Of a stretch of DNA of 32,197 bases, positions 7,917 through 17,061 are shown in pieces (within the stretch, counting starts at the first letter, position 1; each line of letters opens with the position of its first letter). The notes under the pieces were generated by a model. It worked only from the letters and a program-made list of their open reading frames with translations. It searched no databases and had not been told where the DNA came from. Source of the stretch: Culturomica sp. (lineage in GTDB: Bacteria > Bacteroidota > Bacteroidia > Bacteroidales > Marinifilaceae); contig JAISHE010000008.1 in the NCBI GenBank assembly GCA_031262745.1, positions 1 through 32,197 of the forward strand, in the 5' to 3' direction. Made by a program: the position numbers and the translations under genes.

Positions 7917-9431
7917 ATGAAAAAGTTATTATTCATATTAGTTTTATTGTTTTCATCACAGTTTTTATTTGCTCAATTTGAGGAAGACGCTTTGCGTGCT
8001 TCACGTATTTTCAACGGTGGCACAGCACGTTCGGCAGCAATGGGTGGAGCATTCGGCGCTTTAGGTGGCGACCTTTCGTCGGCAATAGGAAATCCTGCCG
8101 GTATTGGAGTATTCCGCAAATCGGAACTGAATTTTACTCCTATGTTAAGTTTCACAAACACTAAATCTGCCGGCTACGGAGTGGAAAGAACCGCTTTCCA
8201 ATTAGCTAATTTGGGGGTAGTCATGTCTTTCCCTTATAACAACGATGAATATTCAAATTGGAAAAGTTTTAATTTCGCCGTAAACTTTGCGAATACGGGC
8301 AACTATAATCGCACGCTTGACCAAGCCGTTAGCAATTCCGTTTCTTCACTGTTGGATGTTTACAGAGATTACAGTCAAGGTATCGTTTCCGATAATCTTG
8401 ATCCGTTCACAACCGGTTCGGCTTATGACACATATCTATTAAATCCTGTGGGCACGGAAGGCACGGAATATGAGAACGTACTGCAAACAGGAGAACTTGT
8501 CAACCAATTCAAATACATCAAAGAACGCGGTTCAAGCGGGGAGTTTGCAATGTCTTTCGGGGCAAACTACAATGATAAGCTTTATGTAGGTGCCACAATG
8601 GGGTTAACGGAATTTGAATACAAAATGCGTGCTTCCTATTCGGAATATGCTTCGGAAACGTCGGATCTCGACCATTTCAACAAGTATGAAAATCAGGAAA
8701 TCATCGGTTTCGGTTTTAACATGAAATTCGGTGTTATCTACCGTCCGATTCCGCAAATCAGGCTTGGTGCGGCAATTCACACTCCTTCATGGTATACGCT
8801 CAACTATGATTATAGAACGGAAATGGAATCCTATTTTTTCAAAACCGATCAGGAAGTGGGACGTGATAAGTTGCAATACACCACTCCCGTCTATAATGAT
8901 AATCGTGATGTGAACTTGCGTACTCCTTGGAGGGCAATTTTGAGTGCGGCAACAGTTATAGGTAACTGGGGTATTTTGAGTTTTGACTACGAATATGTTG
9001 ATTATTCATCGGCAAAATTCGGCGAGTCAAGTGATTATGCAAGTTTCCACGAACAAAACAGTAATATAGATGCTTTGTATTCAAGTGCTCACAATTTTAG
9101 AGCAGGTGCGGAAGTTCGTTTAGGCAACATCGTGAGTTTGCGTGCCGGTTATAGTTTTGAAGGTACACCCTACAAAACCGATGGTTGGAGTTTTGTGAAC
9201 AGTATATCCGGAGGTGAAAAGATTAACAGCCTGAGCGGAGGTATAGGTTTGAATTTCGGAATGTTCTACTGCGATGCCGCTTTAACACATTCGTCAAGTA
9301 AGGATACAACGGTTTTTTATTATGTCCCCGCCACAGATTACGGTGCCGACAACAGCTATAGCAGTGCACCCATTAAAAATAAATACATCAACAATCAAGT
9401 GAGGGTAACTTTTGGGATGAGATTATTCTAA
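7917..9431 (+). CDS. OmpP1/FadL-family outer-membrane beta-barrel protein
   Basis: A signal peptide covers residues 1-19 (hydrophobic core, FA|Q cleavage). The mature N terminus carries RASRIFNGGTARSAAMGGAFGALGGD and NPAGIG, typical of the FadL/OmpP1/TodX family, which forms 14-stranded barrels for hydrophobic substrates. Beta-strand alternation runs throughout and the last residue is Phe (VTFGMRLF), as expected for BAM-assembled barrels. The ATG at 7917 is chosen over a TTG nine bases earlier because it gives a cleaner n-region (MKKLL). It is probably co-transcribed with the preceding lipoprotein. A strong terminator hairpin lies beyond the stop, inside the convergent gene. Confidence 0.85.
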   Translation: MKKLLFILVLLFSSQFLFAQFEEDALRASRIFNGGTARSAAMGGAFGALGGDLSSAIGNPAGIGVFRKSELNFTPMLSFTNTKSAGYGVERTAFQLANLGVVMSFPYNNDEYSNWKSFNFAVNFANTGNYNRTLDQAVSNSVSSLLDVYRDYSQGIVSDNLDPFTTGSAYDTYLLNPVGTEGTEYENVLQTGELVNQFKYIKERGSSGEFAMSFGANYNDKLYVGATMGLTEFEYKMRASYSEYASETSDLDHFNKYENQEIIGFGFNMKFGVIYRPIPQIRLGAAIHTPSWYTLNYDYRTEMESYFFKTDQEVGRDKLQYTTPVYNDNRDVNLRTPWRAILSAATVIGNWGILSFDYEYVDYSSAKFGESSDYASFHEQNSNIDALYSSAHNFRAGAEVRLGNIVSLRAGYSFEGTPYKTDGWSFVNSISGGEKINSLSGGIGLNFGMFYCDAALTHSSSKDTTVFYYVPATDYGADNSYSSAPIKNKYINNQVRVTFGMRLF

Positions 9432-9440
9432 GTTGCCGGT

Positions 9441-9938
9441 TTATTTAACAGTACTTGTATCTGAGTTATTAAAGCTTGGTTCTGCGAAGTCGGAACTAAG
9501 CTTTTTAAATTCCGGTATGTCCGTTGCCACTATAAATTTGCCGTCAACGCCTTTATGCAGGAAGAAATGTTGTAATCCGTTGGTTACGGCAATAAACGGC
9601 GCACAAAGTGAAACGTTGTACTCAAATGCCTGATCAAAGACAGTTTGTGAAAGCTCAATTTCCGGTGCTTTACATTCCACAACGAGCAAGACCCGTCCTT
9701 GACGATCGAAAGAAATCAAATCGTAGCGACGTTTAAGCCCGTTTATTTCCACTTCCTTTTCAACGCATAGCAAAGATTTGGGATAGTGTTTATAATTAAT
9801 CAGATAATGTATTATATGCTGTCTTACCCATTCTTCCGGAGTGATTACCACATATTTACGGCGTATAACATCAAAAATCATCCGTAAATCATTCTGCTTT
9901 TTCAGTTTATAATCAAAGGGAGGCAGCGTAAGTTTCAT
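9441..9938 (-). CDS. small HsdR_N-type nuclease-domain protein
   Basis: The 165-residue protein corresponds to only the N-terminal nuclease domain of type I restriction HsdR subunits (HSDR_N, PD-(D/E)xK fold). Likely catalytic residues are Glu60, Asp73 in RRYDLISFD, and Glu88/Lys90 in VVECKAP. No helicase, specificity or methylase gene is nearby, so it is not a restriction system as it stands. Such stand-alone copies are common next to housekeeping genes in Bacteroidota, and their role is unknown. The start overlaps the queA stop (ATGA), making it the last gene of the secA-lgt-queA operon. Its 3' end faces the FadL gene with nine bases between stops. Confidence 0.85.
   Translation of the reverse strand: MKLTLPPFDYKLKKQNDLRMIFDVIRRKYVVITPEEWVRQHIIHYLINYKHYPKSLLCVEKEVEINGLKRRYDLISFDRQGRVLLVVECKAPEIELSQTVFDQAFEYNVSLCAPFIAVTNGLQHFFLHKGVDGKFIVATDIPEFKKLSSDFAEPSFNNSDTSTVK
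9471..9506 (+). terminator. terminator of the FadL-family gene, inside the convergent nuclease gene
   Basis: AAAGCTTGGTTC (9471-9482) pairs with GAACTAAGCTTT (9493-9504) around a ten-base loop, with one G-T pair and a five-T run ending at 9506. It sits 40 bases past the FadL stop and encodes part of the last residues of the opposite-strand nuclease, so one sequence serves two jobs. The reverse strand also folds but has a poorer T run. Confidence 0.6.
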
Positions 9939-11182
9939 TTTGTCTTAGGTATTTTTGAATCGACATGGATTTCCAATAAACTACCGTCGCCATAGCTTAA
10001 AAAACGGTAATTGTTTTCTAAGGCATGAGCGTAGACCTTGCGCCAATCATCATCTATAGCTGCACTTACCAATAGAAGCAGCGTGCTTTTGGGTTGGTGA
10101 AAGTTGGTGAAAAACTTATCCACAACGCGAAATTTGTATCCGGGTACTATCATTATCGTTGTTTCCGCTTTCAAAATCCGTGTTTCTGAAGAATTGAACC
10201 AATTACGCAAAGCCGTGAACGCCTGCTCAAATGTGTAATTGTCAGGTAAACCGTAGGCTTCCCATTGACCGAGAGAATAGAAATCCGTCCTACCTTCCAT
10301 TAACTTTACACACATCCAGTAAAGACTTTCGAGAGATCTGACGGAAGTTGTACCGACGGCTACAATGGAATTGACAGCATTACTTAAAAGCTTTTCTACG
10401 AGTTCACGATGCACGGCAATATGCTCTGTGTGCATTTCATGCAAGGTAGCATCAGTTGTTTTCACAGGTTTAAAAGTTCCGGCACCAACGTGCAGTGTCA
10501 ATTCTTCCAAAATAATTCTCTGTTCCGAAAGTTGTCGCAAAATTTTGTCAGTGAAGTGTAAGCCTGCTGTCGGTGCAGCCACAGAACCTTCCTCTTTGGA
10601 GTAAACCGTTTGATAACGTTCTCGGTCTTCTTCACCGGATTCTCTTTTTAAATAGGGTGGTATAGGTATCTTCCCGCAGGCTTCCAATATTTCGCTAAAA
10701 CTTATTTCACCATCCCACTCAAATCTCACTACAACTTCTCCGGAAGTTTCAACAGCTATCTTTGATGCCTTCAAGGTTAGTGTATGAGATTGATAGGGGA
10801 ACGATAATTGCAAAGTTTCTTCTTTCCACTTTTTCAAGTTACCCACCATACATTTCCATTCGCATTGCCCACGTGAAGCAAAATTGCTTTCATAATCTTT
10901 AGGCATGGCAGGTTCCAAACAAAATATTTCAATCTGTGCTCCTGTGGATTTCAAAAAAACCAGCCGTGCATAAATAACTTTGGTGTTATTGAATACCAAC
11001 ACATCACCGGCATTGAGATAATCTCCGACTTGTTCAAATACGGAATCTTTTATTTCTGCATCTTTGTTTGCGGATTCTTTGTAGAGCAATAGTTTAGATA
11101 ATTGCCTTGACTCTAAAGGAAATTTTGCAATTTTCTCCTCAGGTAGGTCGTAATCATAATCTGCAATTGAAATAGGCGTCAT
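9935..11182 (-). CDS. queA: S-adenosylmethionine:tRNA ribosyltransferase-isomerase
   Basis: Converts preQ1 at position 34 of tRNAs to epoxyqueuosine using the ribosyl part of SAM. Family signatures seen are YDYDLPEEKIAKFPLESR at the N terminus, VLVFNNTKVIYARL, SVAAPTAGLHFT, LHVGAGTFKPVKT, HTEHI, VAVGTTSVRSLES, and the C-terminal NFHQPKSTLLLLVSA. The length of 415 residues is usual for the phylum. It lies 10 bases after lgt and overlaps the nuclease gene by four bases. Confidence 0.96.
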   Translation of the reverse strand: MTPISIADYDYDLPEEKIAKFPLESRQLSKLLLYKESANKDAEIKDSVFEQVGDYLNAGDVLVFNNTKVIYARLVFLKSTGAQIEIFCLEPAMPKDYESNFASRGQCEWKCMVGNLKKWKEETLQLSFPYQSHTLTLKASKIAVETSGEVVVRFEWDGEISFSEILEACGKIPIPPYLKRESGEEDRERYQTVYSKEEGSVAAPTAGLHFTDKILRQLSEQRIILEELTLHVGAGTFKPVKTTDATLHEMHTEHIAVHRELVEKLLSNAVNSIVAVGTTSVRSLESLYWMCVKLMEGRTDFYSLGQWEAYGLPDNYTFEQAFTALRNWFNSSETRILKAETTIMIVPGYKFRVVDKFFTNFHQPKSTLLLLVSAAIDDDWRKVYAHALENNYRFLSYGDGSLLEIHVDSKIPKTK

Positions 11183-11192
11183 GTAAAAAGGT

Positions 11193-12032
11193 TTACTTTT
11201 TATTCACAACCTTCTTCACTTCTCTTATTTTGCGCCACACAAAATAAATACCCGCAATTATTAAAGGTATCGACAGAAGTTGCCCCATATCAAGAGGCAT
11301 ACCTACTTCAAATTCTTCCTGAGGTGCTTTTAAAAATTCTATAAGGAAACGACTGACAAATATCAGTAGCAAAAATGCACCGAAAATAAAACCTTGTTTC
11401 TCTTTGGCATTGGTTTTCCAATAAATACGGGTGAGCAACCAAAAACTTAACAGATACCATAGAGCTTCATACAACTGTGCCGGATGACGTGGCATTGTTT
11501 CATCAAGGCGTACAAAAATAAAACCCCAAGGCACATCGGTAAATTTACCTACAATCTCCGAATTCATCAAATTACCGATACGAATGAAGAATGCTGCCAA
11601 TGCCACAGGTACCACCGCACGATCTAAAATCCAAAGTAAAGGTTTTTTGGAAACTTTACGTGAATAATACCACAATGTAATTAAAATTCCGACGGCAGCA
11701 CCATGACTTGCCAAACCTCTATAGCCTATAAATTCAAAGTGGGGTTCAAATCTAAAAGGCAGTATGATTTCCAAAATATGATGCTGATAATAAGCCCAGT
11801 CATAAAAGAAACAATGTCCCAGACGTGCACCTGCAAATGTGCCTATTGCTACGTAAATCCAAAGTTTGTCCAACCATTCGATAGGTAATTTCTCGGATTT
11901 AAACATCTTTTCTTCCACCTTATATCCAAGTATGAAAGCTAAAACAAAACAGACTCCGTAGTATTGAAGTTTGATGGAACCTATTGAAAAAATTACGGGA
12001 TCAACATCCCAATTGATAAACAGGGGCAACAT
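11193..12032 (-). CDS. lgt: prolipoprotein diacylglyceryl transferase
   Basis: Integral inner-membrane enzyme that moves diacylglycerol from phosphatidylglycerol to the lipobox Cys of prolipoproteins. About seven hydrophobic segments are visible. The Lgt signature region reads RIGNLMNSEIVG (Arg151, Asn154), and RHPAQLYEA follows. The HGG loop of E. coli is GLASHGAAVG here (His110), as is usual in Bacteroidota. The length is 279 residues. It starts three bases after the secA stop, so export and lipidation of lipoproteins are linked in one operon. The lipoprotein gene at 6670 is a potential substrate. Confidence 0.95.
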   Translation of the reverse strand: MLPLFINWDVDPVIFSIGSIKLQYYGVCFVLAFILGYKVEEKMFKSEKLPIEWLDKLWIYVAIGTFAGARLGHCFFYDWAYYQHHILEIILPFRFEPHFEFIGYRGLASHGAAVGILITLWYYSRKVSKKPLLWILDRAVVPVALAAFFIRIGNLMNSEIVGKFTDVPWGFIFVRLDETMPRHPAQLYEALWYLLSFWLLTRIYWKTNAKEKQGFIFGAFLLLIFVSRFLIEFLKAPQEEFEVGMPLDMGQLLSIPLIIAGIYFVWRKIREVKKVVNKK

Positions 12033-12035
12033 AAA

Positions 12036-15000
12036 TTATTCTCCTTTACCGTGACAATTTTTGTATTTCAAGCCGCTACCGCAAGGGCAGGGGTCATTGC
12101 GACCTACTTTCGGTCCCACTCTAATCGGTTCCGCCTTTTTGGGCTGTTGTTGCTGACCCTGAGCGGAATTTTCCGAACGTCCTGTGCGCATACGACTTAA
12201 ATCCGTGCGTTTAACTTCGGCTTCTTTCACGCGTTCCGGCTCTTGCATAGGAATCTGACCTTTCATAAGAGTCGACACAACACTGCGATTAATCTTGTCT
12301 ACCATAGTTTTGAAAAGATTGTAGGACTCAAATTTGTAAATCAACAGCGGATCTTTCTGTTCATAAGTAGCATTTTGTACAGACTGTTTCAAGTCGTCCA
12401 TTTCGCGCAACTGTTCTTTCCATGCTTCGTCTATGTGAGCAAGTATCATTGATTTTTCGTAAGAACGCATCAGATCTTCGCCCTGAGTGCGGTAAGCCTT
12501 TTCAAGATTTGTAACCACGTTATACATGCGTTGACCGTCAGTAAACGGTACAACAATATTTTTAAACATAGCTCCTCTGTTCTCAAATACATTTTTAATC
12601 ACCGGATAAGCTTGTTTGGCTATGTTTTCACTCTTTCTGGCATACACTTCTCTCATTTGTCCGTAAACGGCTTCCGTTAATTCTTCCGGTTTTTCTTTTT
12701 TAAAATCATCGGAATCAATTTCAAAATCAATTGAGAGTTGCCTCAATACTTCCAATTTAAAGCCTTCATAGTCATTAGCAGGTTGATATTCCGCCACTAT
12801 TGCTTCACAAACATCATACATATTGTTTGCAACAGCCACTCCGATACGTTCACCAAGCAAAGCGTTACGACGTTGTTTATATATAATGGTACGCTGTGAA
12901 TTCATCACATCATCATACTCCAACAAGCGTTTACGAATACCGAAATTGTTTTCTTCAACTTTCTTCTGTGCTCTTTCAATTGAACGTGTAATCATCGAAT
13001 GTTGAATCACATCACCTTCTTCGTGTCCAAGCCTATCCATGACACGAATTATTCTTTCCGAACTGAAAAGTCGCATCAAATCATCTTCCAAAGAAACAAA
13101 GAATTGAGAAGAACCCGGATCTCCTTGACGTCCTGCACGACCGCGCAACTGACGGTCAACACGCCTTGAATCGTGGCGTTCCGTACCTATGATTGCCAAA
13201 CCACCTGCTTCACGAACTTCCGGCGTGAGTTTAATGTCGGTACCACGACCCGCCATGTTGGTTGCAATAGTAACCGTACCGGCTTTACCGGCTTCTGCTA
13301 CTATGTCGGCTTCTTTATGGTGCAATTTAGCATTCAATACATTGTGTTTTATACTTCTCATCTTCAACATCTTGCTTAAAAGCTCGGATACTTCAACAGA
13401 AGTGGTACCCACCAAAACAGGTCGACCCAAACCCACAAGGCGAGTGATTTCCTCAATGACGGCATTATATTTTTCACGCTTAGTTTTGTAAACCAAGTCA
13501 TTGGAATCGATACGAATGATCGGTTTATTTGTAGGGATAACCACCACATCCAATTTGTATATATCCCAGAATTCACCTGCTTCCGTTTCGGCAGTACCGG
13601 TCATACCGGCTAATTTGTGGTACATACGAAAATAATTTTGCAACGTGATAGTGGCAAATGTCTGCGTGGCAGCTTCTACTTTCACATTTTCCTTAGCTTC
13701 AATTGCCTGATGCAAACCATCGGAATAGCGTCTACCTTCCATGATACGACCTGTTTGTTCGTCAACTATCTTCACTTTGTTGTCAATAACAACGTATTCC
13801 ACGTTGTTCTCAAAAAGCGTATACGCCTTCAAAAGTTGGTTAACCGTGTGTACACGTTCCGACTTGATTGCATAATTTTGAATTAGCTGATCTTTCTTTT
13901 CCAAACGTTCTTTTTCATCACTAATCGTTCTGTCAATTTCGGCAACTTCTTCTCCTATATTCGGAAGAATGAAGAATTTAGTATCTTCTCCGGCAGCAGT
14001 TAGAGTGTCATGTCCGTTATCCGTAAGTTCTATAGAATTATTCTTTTCGTCAATGACAAAGTAGAGAGGATCTGTGATTTCCGGCATACGGCGATTGTTT
14101 TCCTGCATAAACTCGTTTTCGGTTTTCAGAAGTATCGCCTTATTACCATGTTCGCTCAAAAATTTAATCAACGGTTTATATTTCGGTAACCCCTTGTGAG
14201 CACGCAAAAGCAAAATACCGCCCTCGTGTCTAACCTTAGGATCATCGGAATCCAGAGCAATCTTAGCTTCGTTGAAAATCTTGGTAACCAAATCTCTTTG
14301 CATACGAACGATTTTCTCAACTCTCGGTTTATACTCCTCAAACATTTGGTCATCACCTTTAGCAACGGGACCGGAAATAATTAACGGAGTACGAGCATCA
14401 TCAATCAAAACCGAATCGACTTCATCCACGATTGCATAATTGTGTTTGCGTTGTACAAGATCTTCAGGATGAATAGCCATGTTATCACGCAAATAATCAA
14501 AACCGAACTCATTGTTTGTACCGAAAGTTATATCCGCTTCATAAGCTTTGCGCCTTTCAAGAGAATTAGGCTGATGTTTGTCAATGCAGTCAACGGAAAG
14601 TCCGTGGAACATATAAAGAGGTCCCATCCATTCCGAGTCGCGTTTTGCCAAATAGTCATTTACTGTAACTACATGTACGCCTCTGCCTGAAAGCGCATTG
14701 AGAAATACAGGCAATGTTGCCACCAACGTTTTACCTTCACCGGTAGCCATTTCGGAGATTTTACCCTGATGAAGCACCGTGCCTCCTATAAGTTGCACAT
14801 CATAATGAACCATGTCCCATGTGGTTTCGTTACCGCCGGCAGTCCATGAATTAAACCATATCGCTTTGTCGCCGTTGATTTCTACAAAATCATGATTAAC
14901 AGACAAATCTCGATCAAATTGTGTGGCAATTACTTCTATTTCCTCGTTTTCTTTAAATCTGCGAGCAGTTTCTTTCATTACGGCAAAAGCTTGCGGCAAT

Positions 15001-15323
15001 AATTCCGTCAGTATATCTTCAACCTTTTTGTCAATTTCTTCCTCAAGTTTATCAATTCTATTATAAATTTCTTCACGCTCTTCTATAGTGGGACTTTCCT
15101 CTTCAATGCGGCGTTTAAGTCCATCAATCTCATCGGTTTCCTCCTTTATGTAATCACGTATTTTGTCTTTTAGTTCGTTACTTTTTTCACGCAACTCATC
15201 ATGAGTCAAATCTTTGATTTCATCCCATGCGGCATTAACTTTCCCCACAACAGGATAAAGTTCTTTCATATCTCTGTCCGACTTGCTGCCGAACATTTTC
15301 TTCATTATTTCCGAAAATCCCAT
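12036..15323 (-). CDS. secA: preprotein translocase ATPase SecA
   Basis: Motor of the Sec export pathway, cytosolic and membrane-associated. Seen in order are Walker A GEGKT (195-199), the PPXD region, [19 protein letters not shown], the helicase half with [24 protein letters not shown], and a C-terminal zinc-binding SEC-C motif [15 protein letters not shown]. The 1095 residues exceed the E. coli length, partly through a charged coiled-coil-like insert at about 50-105 and a Gln-rich linker near 1055, as in other Bacteroidota. It is the first gene of the four-gene minus-strand operon. Confidence 0.98.
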   Translation of the reverse strand: MGFSEIMKKMFGSKSDRDMKELYPVVGKVNAAWDEIKDLTHDELREKSNELKDKIRDYIKEETDEIDGLKRRIEEESPTIEEREEIYNRIDKLEEEIDKKVEDILTELLPQAFAVMKETARRFKENEEIEVIATQFDRDLSVNHDFVEINGDKAIWFNSWTAGGNETTWDMVHYDVQLIGGTVLHQGKISEMATGEGKTLVATLPVFLNALSGRGVHVVTVNDYLAKRDSEWMGPLYMFHGLSVDCIDKHQPNSLERRKAYEADITFGTNNEFGFDYLRDNMAIHPEDLVQRKHNYAIVDEVDSVLIDDARTPLIISGPVAKGDDQMFEEYKPRVEKIVRMQRDLVTKIFNEAKIALDSDDPKVRHEGGILLLRAHKGLPKYKPLIKFLSEHGNKAILLKTENEFMQENNRRMPEITDPLYFVIDEKNNSIELTDNGHDTLTAAGEDTKFFILPNIGEEVAEIDRTISDEKERLEKKDQLIQNYAIKSERVHTVNQLLKAYTLFENNVEYVVIDNKVKIVDEQTGRIMEGRRYSDGLHQAIEAKENVKVEAATQTFATITLQNYFRMYHKLAGMTGTAETEAGEFWDIYKLDVVVIPTNKPIIRIDSNDLVYKTKREKYNAVIEEITRLVGLGRPVLVGTTSVEVSELLSKMLKMRSIKHNVLNAKLHHKEADIVAEAGKAGTVTIATNMAGRGTDIKLTPEVREAGGLAIIGTERHDSRRVDRQLRGRAGRQGDPGSSQFFVSLEDDLMRLFSSERIIRVMDRLGHEEGDVIQHSMITRSIERAQKKVEENNFGIRKRLLEYDDVMNSQRTIIYKQRRNALLGERIGVAVANNMYDVCEAIVAEYQPANDYEGFKLEVLRQLSIDFEIDSDDFKKEKPEELTEAVYGQMREVYARKSENIAKQAYPVIKNVFENRGAMFKNIVVPFTDGQRMYNVVTNLEKAYRTQGEDLMRSYEKSMILAHIDEAWKEQLREMDDLKQSVQNATYEQKDPLLIYKFESYNLFKTMVDKINRSVVSTLMKGQIPMQEPERVKEAEVKRTDLSRMRTGRSENSAQGQQQQPKKAEPIRVGPKVGRNDPCPCGSGLKYKNCHGKGE

Positions 15324-15365
15324 AGCTTATTTTATTTATATCTTGTAGTCAAAATCTGCGAACCA

Positions 15366-15373
15366 CAAAAGTA
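15366..15373 (-). promoter_or_regulatory. -7 box TACTTTTG, secA operon promoter
   Basis: The plus strand reads CAAAAGTA, the reverse complement of a TAnnTTTG box, 42 bases before the secA start. The -33 region is only weakly recognisable (T-rich near 15391-15400). Confidence 0.5.
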
Positions 15374-15494
15374 CATGAAAAAAGAGATAACTTAAAATAA
15401 ACTCCCAATTAATTATAACCTAAAACCTTTATTTTGCGTTTAATCCACCATATTCATTAATTTTTCAATTTATATAAACTCTAAATTATTTATT

Positions 15495-16205
15495 ATGGAA
15501 AATGAAATCGTTTCTATGCCACGTATCGGTGAACCGGCACCGTCGTTTACAGCCGTTACAACACAGGGTGTTATTAATTTCCCCGAAGATTACAAAGGTA
15601 AATGGGTCATTCTCTTCAGTCATCCTGCGGATTTTACACCGGTTTGCACCTCAGAATTTATGACTTTCGGTGATCGTTATGAAGAATTTAAAGCTCTCAA
15701 CTGCGAATTAGTAGGCTTGTCGGTTGACGGTTTATTCAGTCATATTGCATGGTTGCGTCGTATAAAAGAAAAACTCGAATTTCGTGATATGAAAGATATT
15801 GACGTGCAATTTCCTTTGATTGATGATGTTAGTATGAACGTTGCCCACAAGTACGGTATGATTCAGCCGGCTGAAAGTCAAACATCAGCCGTGAGAGCTG
15901 TGTTTTTCGTTGATCCGGAAGGAATCATTAGAAGTTTAATCTACTATCCATTGTCTTTGGGAAGAAATTTCGACGAATTATTGCGTGTTGTGATTGCACT
16001 GCAAACATCAGATGAATTTAATGTTGCTATGCCTGCCGACTGGAGACCGGGTGATGAAGTCATTATACCAACTCCTCGCACTGCTCCGAAAGTTGAAGAA
16101 AGAGTTGATGACAAACATAGCGGTATGACTTGCCATGATTGGTTTTTCTGCACAAAACCGCTTTCTAAGGAAGAAATAGAAAGGAAACTAAAGGCAAAAC
16201 TCTAA
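15495..16205 (+). CDS. peroxiredoxin, Prx6/archaeal-type
   Basis: Thiol peroxidase of 236 residues that reduces peroxides. The peroxidatic Cys51 lies in HPADFTPVCTSEF. The extra C-terminal arm (PADWRPGDEVIIP) and the Cys213/Cys219 pair in GMTCHDWFFCTK match the long Prx6-like class with resolving cysteines near the C terminus. It is a single-gene unit, divergent from secA and closed by the terminator at 16223. A near match to the -7 box (TATTTTG) lies around 15431-15437 but is one base short. Confidence 0.94.
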   Translation: MENEIVSMPRIGEPAPSFTAVTTQGVINFPEDYKGKWVILFSHPADFTPVCTSEFMTFGDRYEEFKALNCELVGLSVDGLFSHIAWLRRIKEKLEFRDMKDIDVQFPLIDDVSMNVAHKYGMIQPAESQTSAVRAVFFVDPEGIIRSLIYYPLSLGRNFDELLRVVIALQTSDEFNVAMPADWRPGDEVIIPTPRTAPKVEERVDDKHSGMTCHDWFFCTKPLSKEEIERKLKAKL

Positions 16206-16222
16206 TTGTTCTCATTTTTCAA

Positions 16223-16258
16223 AGAGAGAGGTTGTCCGCTTTGGCAACCTCTTTTTAG
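16223..16258 (+). terminator. intrinsic terminator after peroxiredoxin
   Basis: AGAGGTTG (16227-16234) pairs with CAACCTCT (16245-16252) around a ten-base loop, extended by A/G-T pairs, and is followed by TTTT and a T-rich tail. Confidence 0.85.
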
Positions 16259-16335
16259 TTTTTACAGATATACTTACGATGTTAGTTTGACTCGCTATTT
16301 TCTGTCAAATTTTAATGAGATGAAAAGATTTTGTG

Positions 16336-16343
16336 TAAATTTG
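16336..16343 (+). promoter_or_regulatory. -7 box TAAATTTG upstream of the YggS gene
   Basis: Exact TAnnTTTG match 28 bases before the ATG at 16372, with a T-rich -33 region near 16309-16313. It follows the peroxiredoxin terminator, so a new transcription unit starts here. Confidence 0.6.
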
Positions 16344-16371
16344 TCAACCTCAATTAATAGGATGATGTTTT

Positions 16372-17043
16372 ATGGGTGTTAGTGAAAATATCAAAGAAAT
16401 ATTAACCGAACTTCCCAATGGAGTTAAGTTAACGGCAGTTTCAAAAACACAATCGCAGGAAGCGATAATGCAGGCTTATGTAGCCGGACAACGTATTTTC
16501 GGCGAGAACAGAGTTAAAGAAATTGCAGAAAAACATGTCGCTTTACCTAAGGATATAGAATGGCATTTCATAGGTAATCTACAAACAAAGAATGTTAAAT
16601 ACATCGCTCCTTTTATTGGCTTAATTCATTCGGTTGATTCTCTGGAGTTGCTTGAAAGAATTAATAAAGAAGCACAAAAGAATAATAGAGTTATCAAGTG
16701 TCTTTTAGAATTTCACATTGCCAAAGAAGACAGTAAGTCGGGCTTGAATGAGGAAGAAGCGGAACAACTTTTGGATAGTGAGAAATATACTCGCATGAAA
16801 AATATAAGTATTGTTGGTGTGATGGGTATGGCAACTTATACGTATGATATGGATGTTGTTAGACATGAATTTCGTAAATTGAAAAGAATTTTTGAGAATT
16901 TGAAACAAAAATATTTTAGAGGAGTAGAAGCATTTGCGGAAATTTCAATGGGAATGTCTAATGACTATAAATTTGCTGTAGAGGAAGGTAGCACTATGAT
17001 TAGGGTAGGTACAGCAATTTTCGGAGAAAGAAATAAATTATAA
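16372..17043 (+). CDS. PLP-homeostasis protein, YggS/PLPBP family
   Basis: Pyridoxal-phosphate-binding protein of the alanine-racemase TIM-barrel fold, 223 residues. It buffers PLP and affects amino-acid and vitamin B6 balance rather than catalysing a known reaction. Visible motifs are LTAVSKTQ with the PLP lysine at 25, FGENRVKE, WHFIGNLQTKNVK, IHSVDS, GVMGMATY and the phosphate-binding SMGMSNDYKFAVEEGSTMIRVGTAIFG. It lies 18 bases before the PyrD-like gene, with which it probably shares a transcript. Confidence 0.94.
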   Translation: MGVSENIKEILTELPNGVKLTAVSKTQSQEAIMQAYVAGQRIFGENRVKEIAEKHVALPKDIEWHFIGNLQTKNVKYIAPFIGLIHSVDSLELLERINKEAQKNNRVIKCLLEFHIAKEDSKSGLNEEEAEQLLDSEKYTRMKNISIVGVMGMATYTYDMDVVRHEFRKLKRIFENLKQKYFRGVEAFAEISMGMSNDYKFAVEEGSTMIRVGTAIFGERNKL

Positions 17044-17061
17044 AAATTAAATGATAAGAAT

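Noticed and set aside
7028..7936. Minus-strand and +1 frames within the lipoprotein tail
   Set aside because: Low-complexity codon repeats keep other frames open. The lipoprotein frame has the signal peptide and lipobox.
9441..9938. A type I restriction-modification locus
   Set aside because: Only the HsdR N-terminal domain is present, with no HsdM, HsdS or helicase part in the window.
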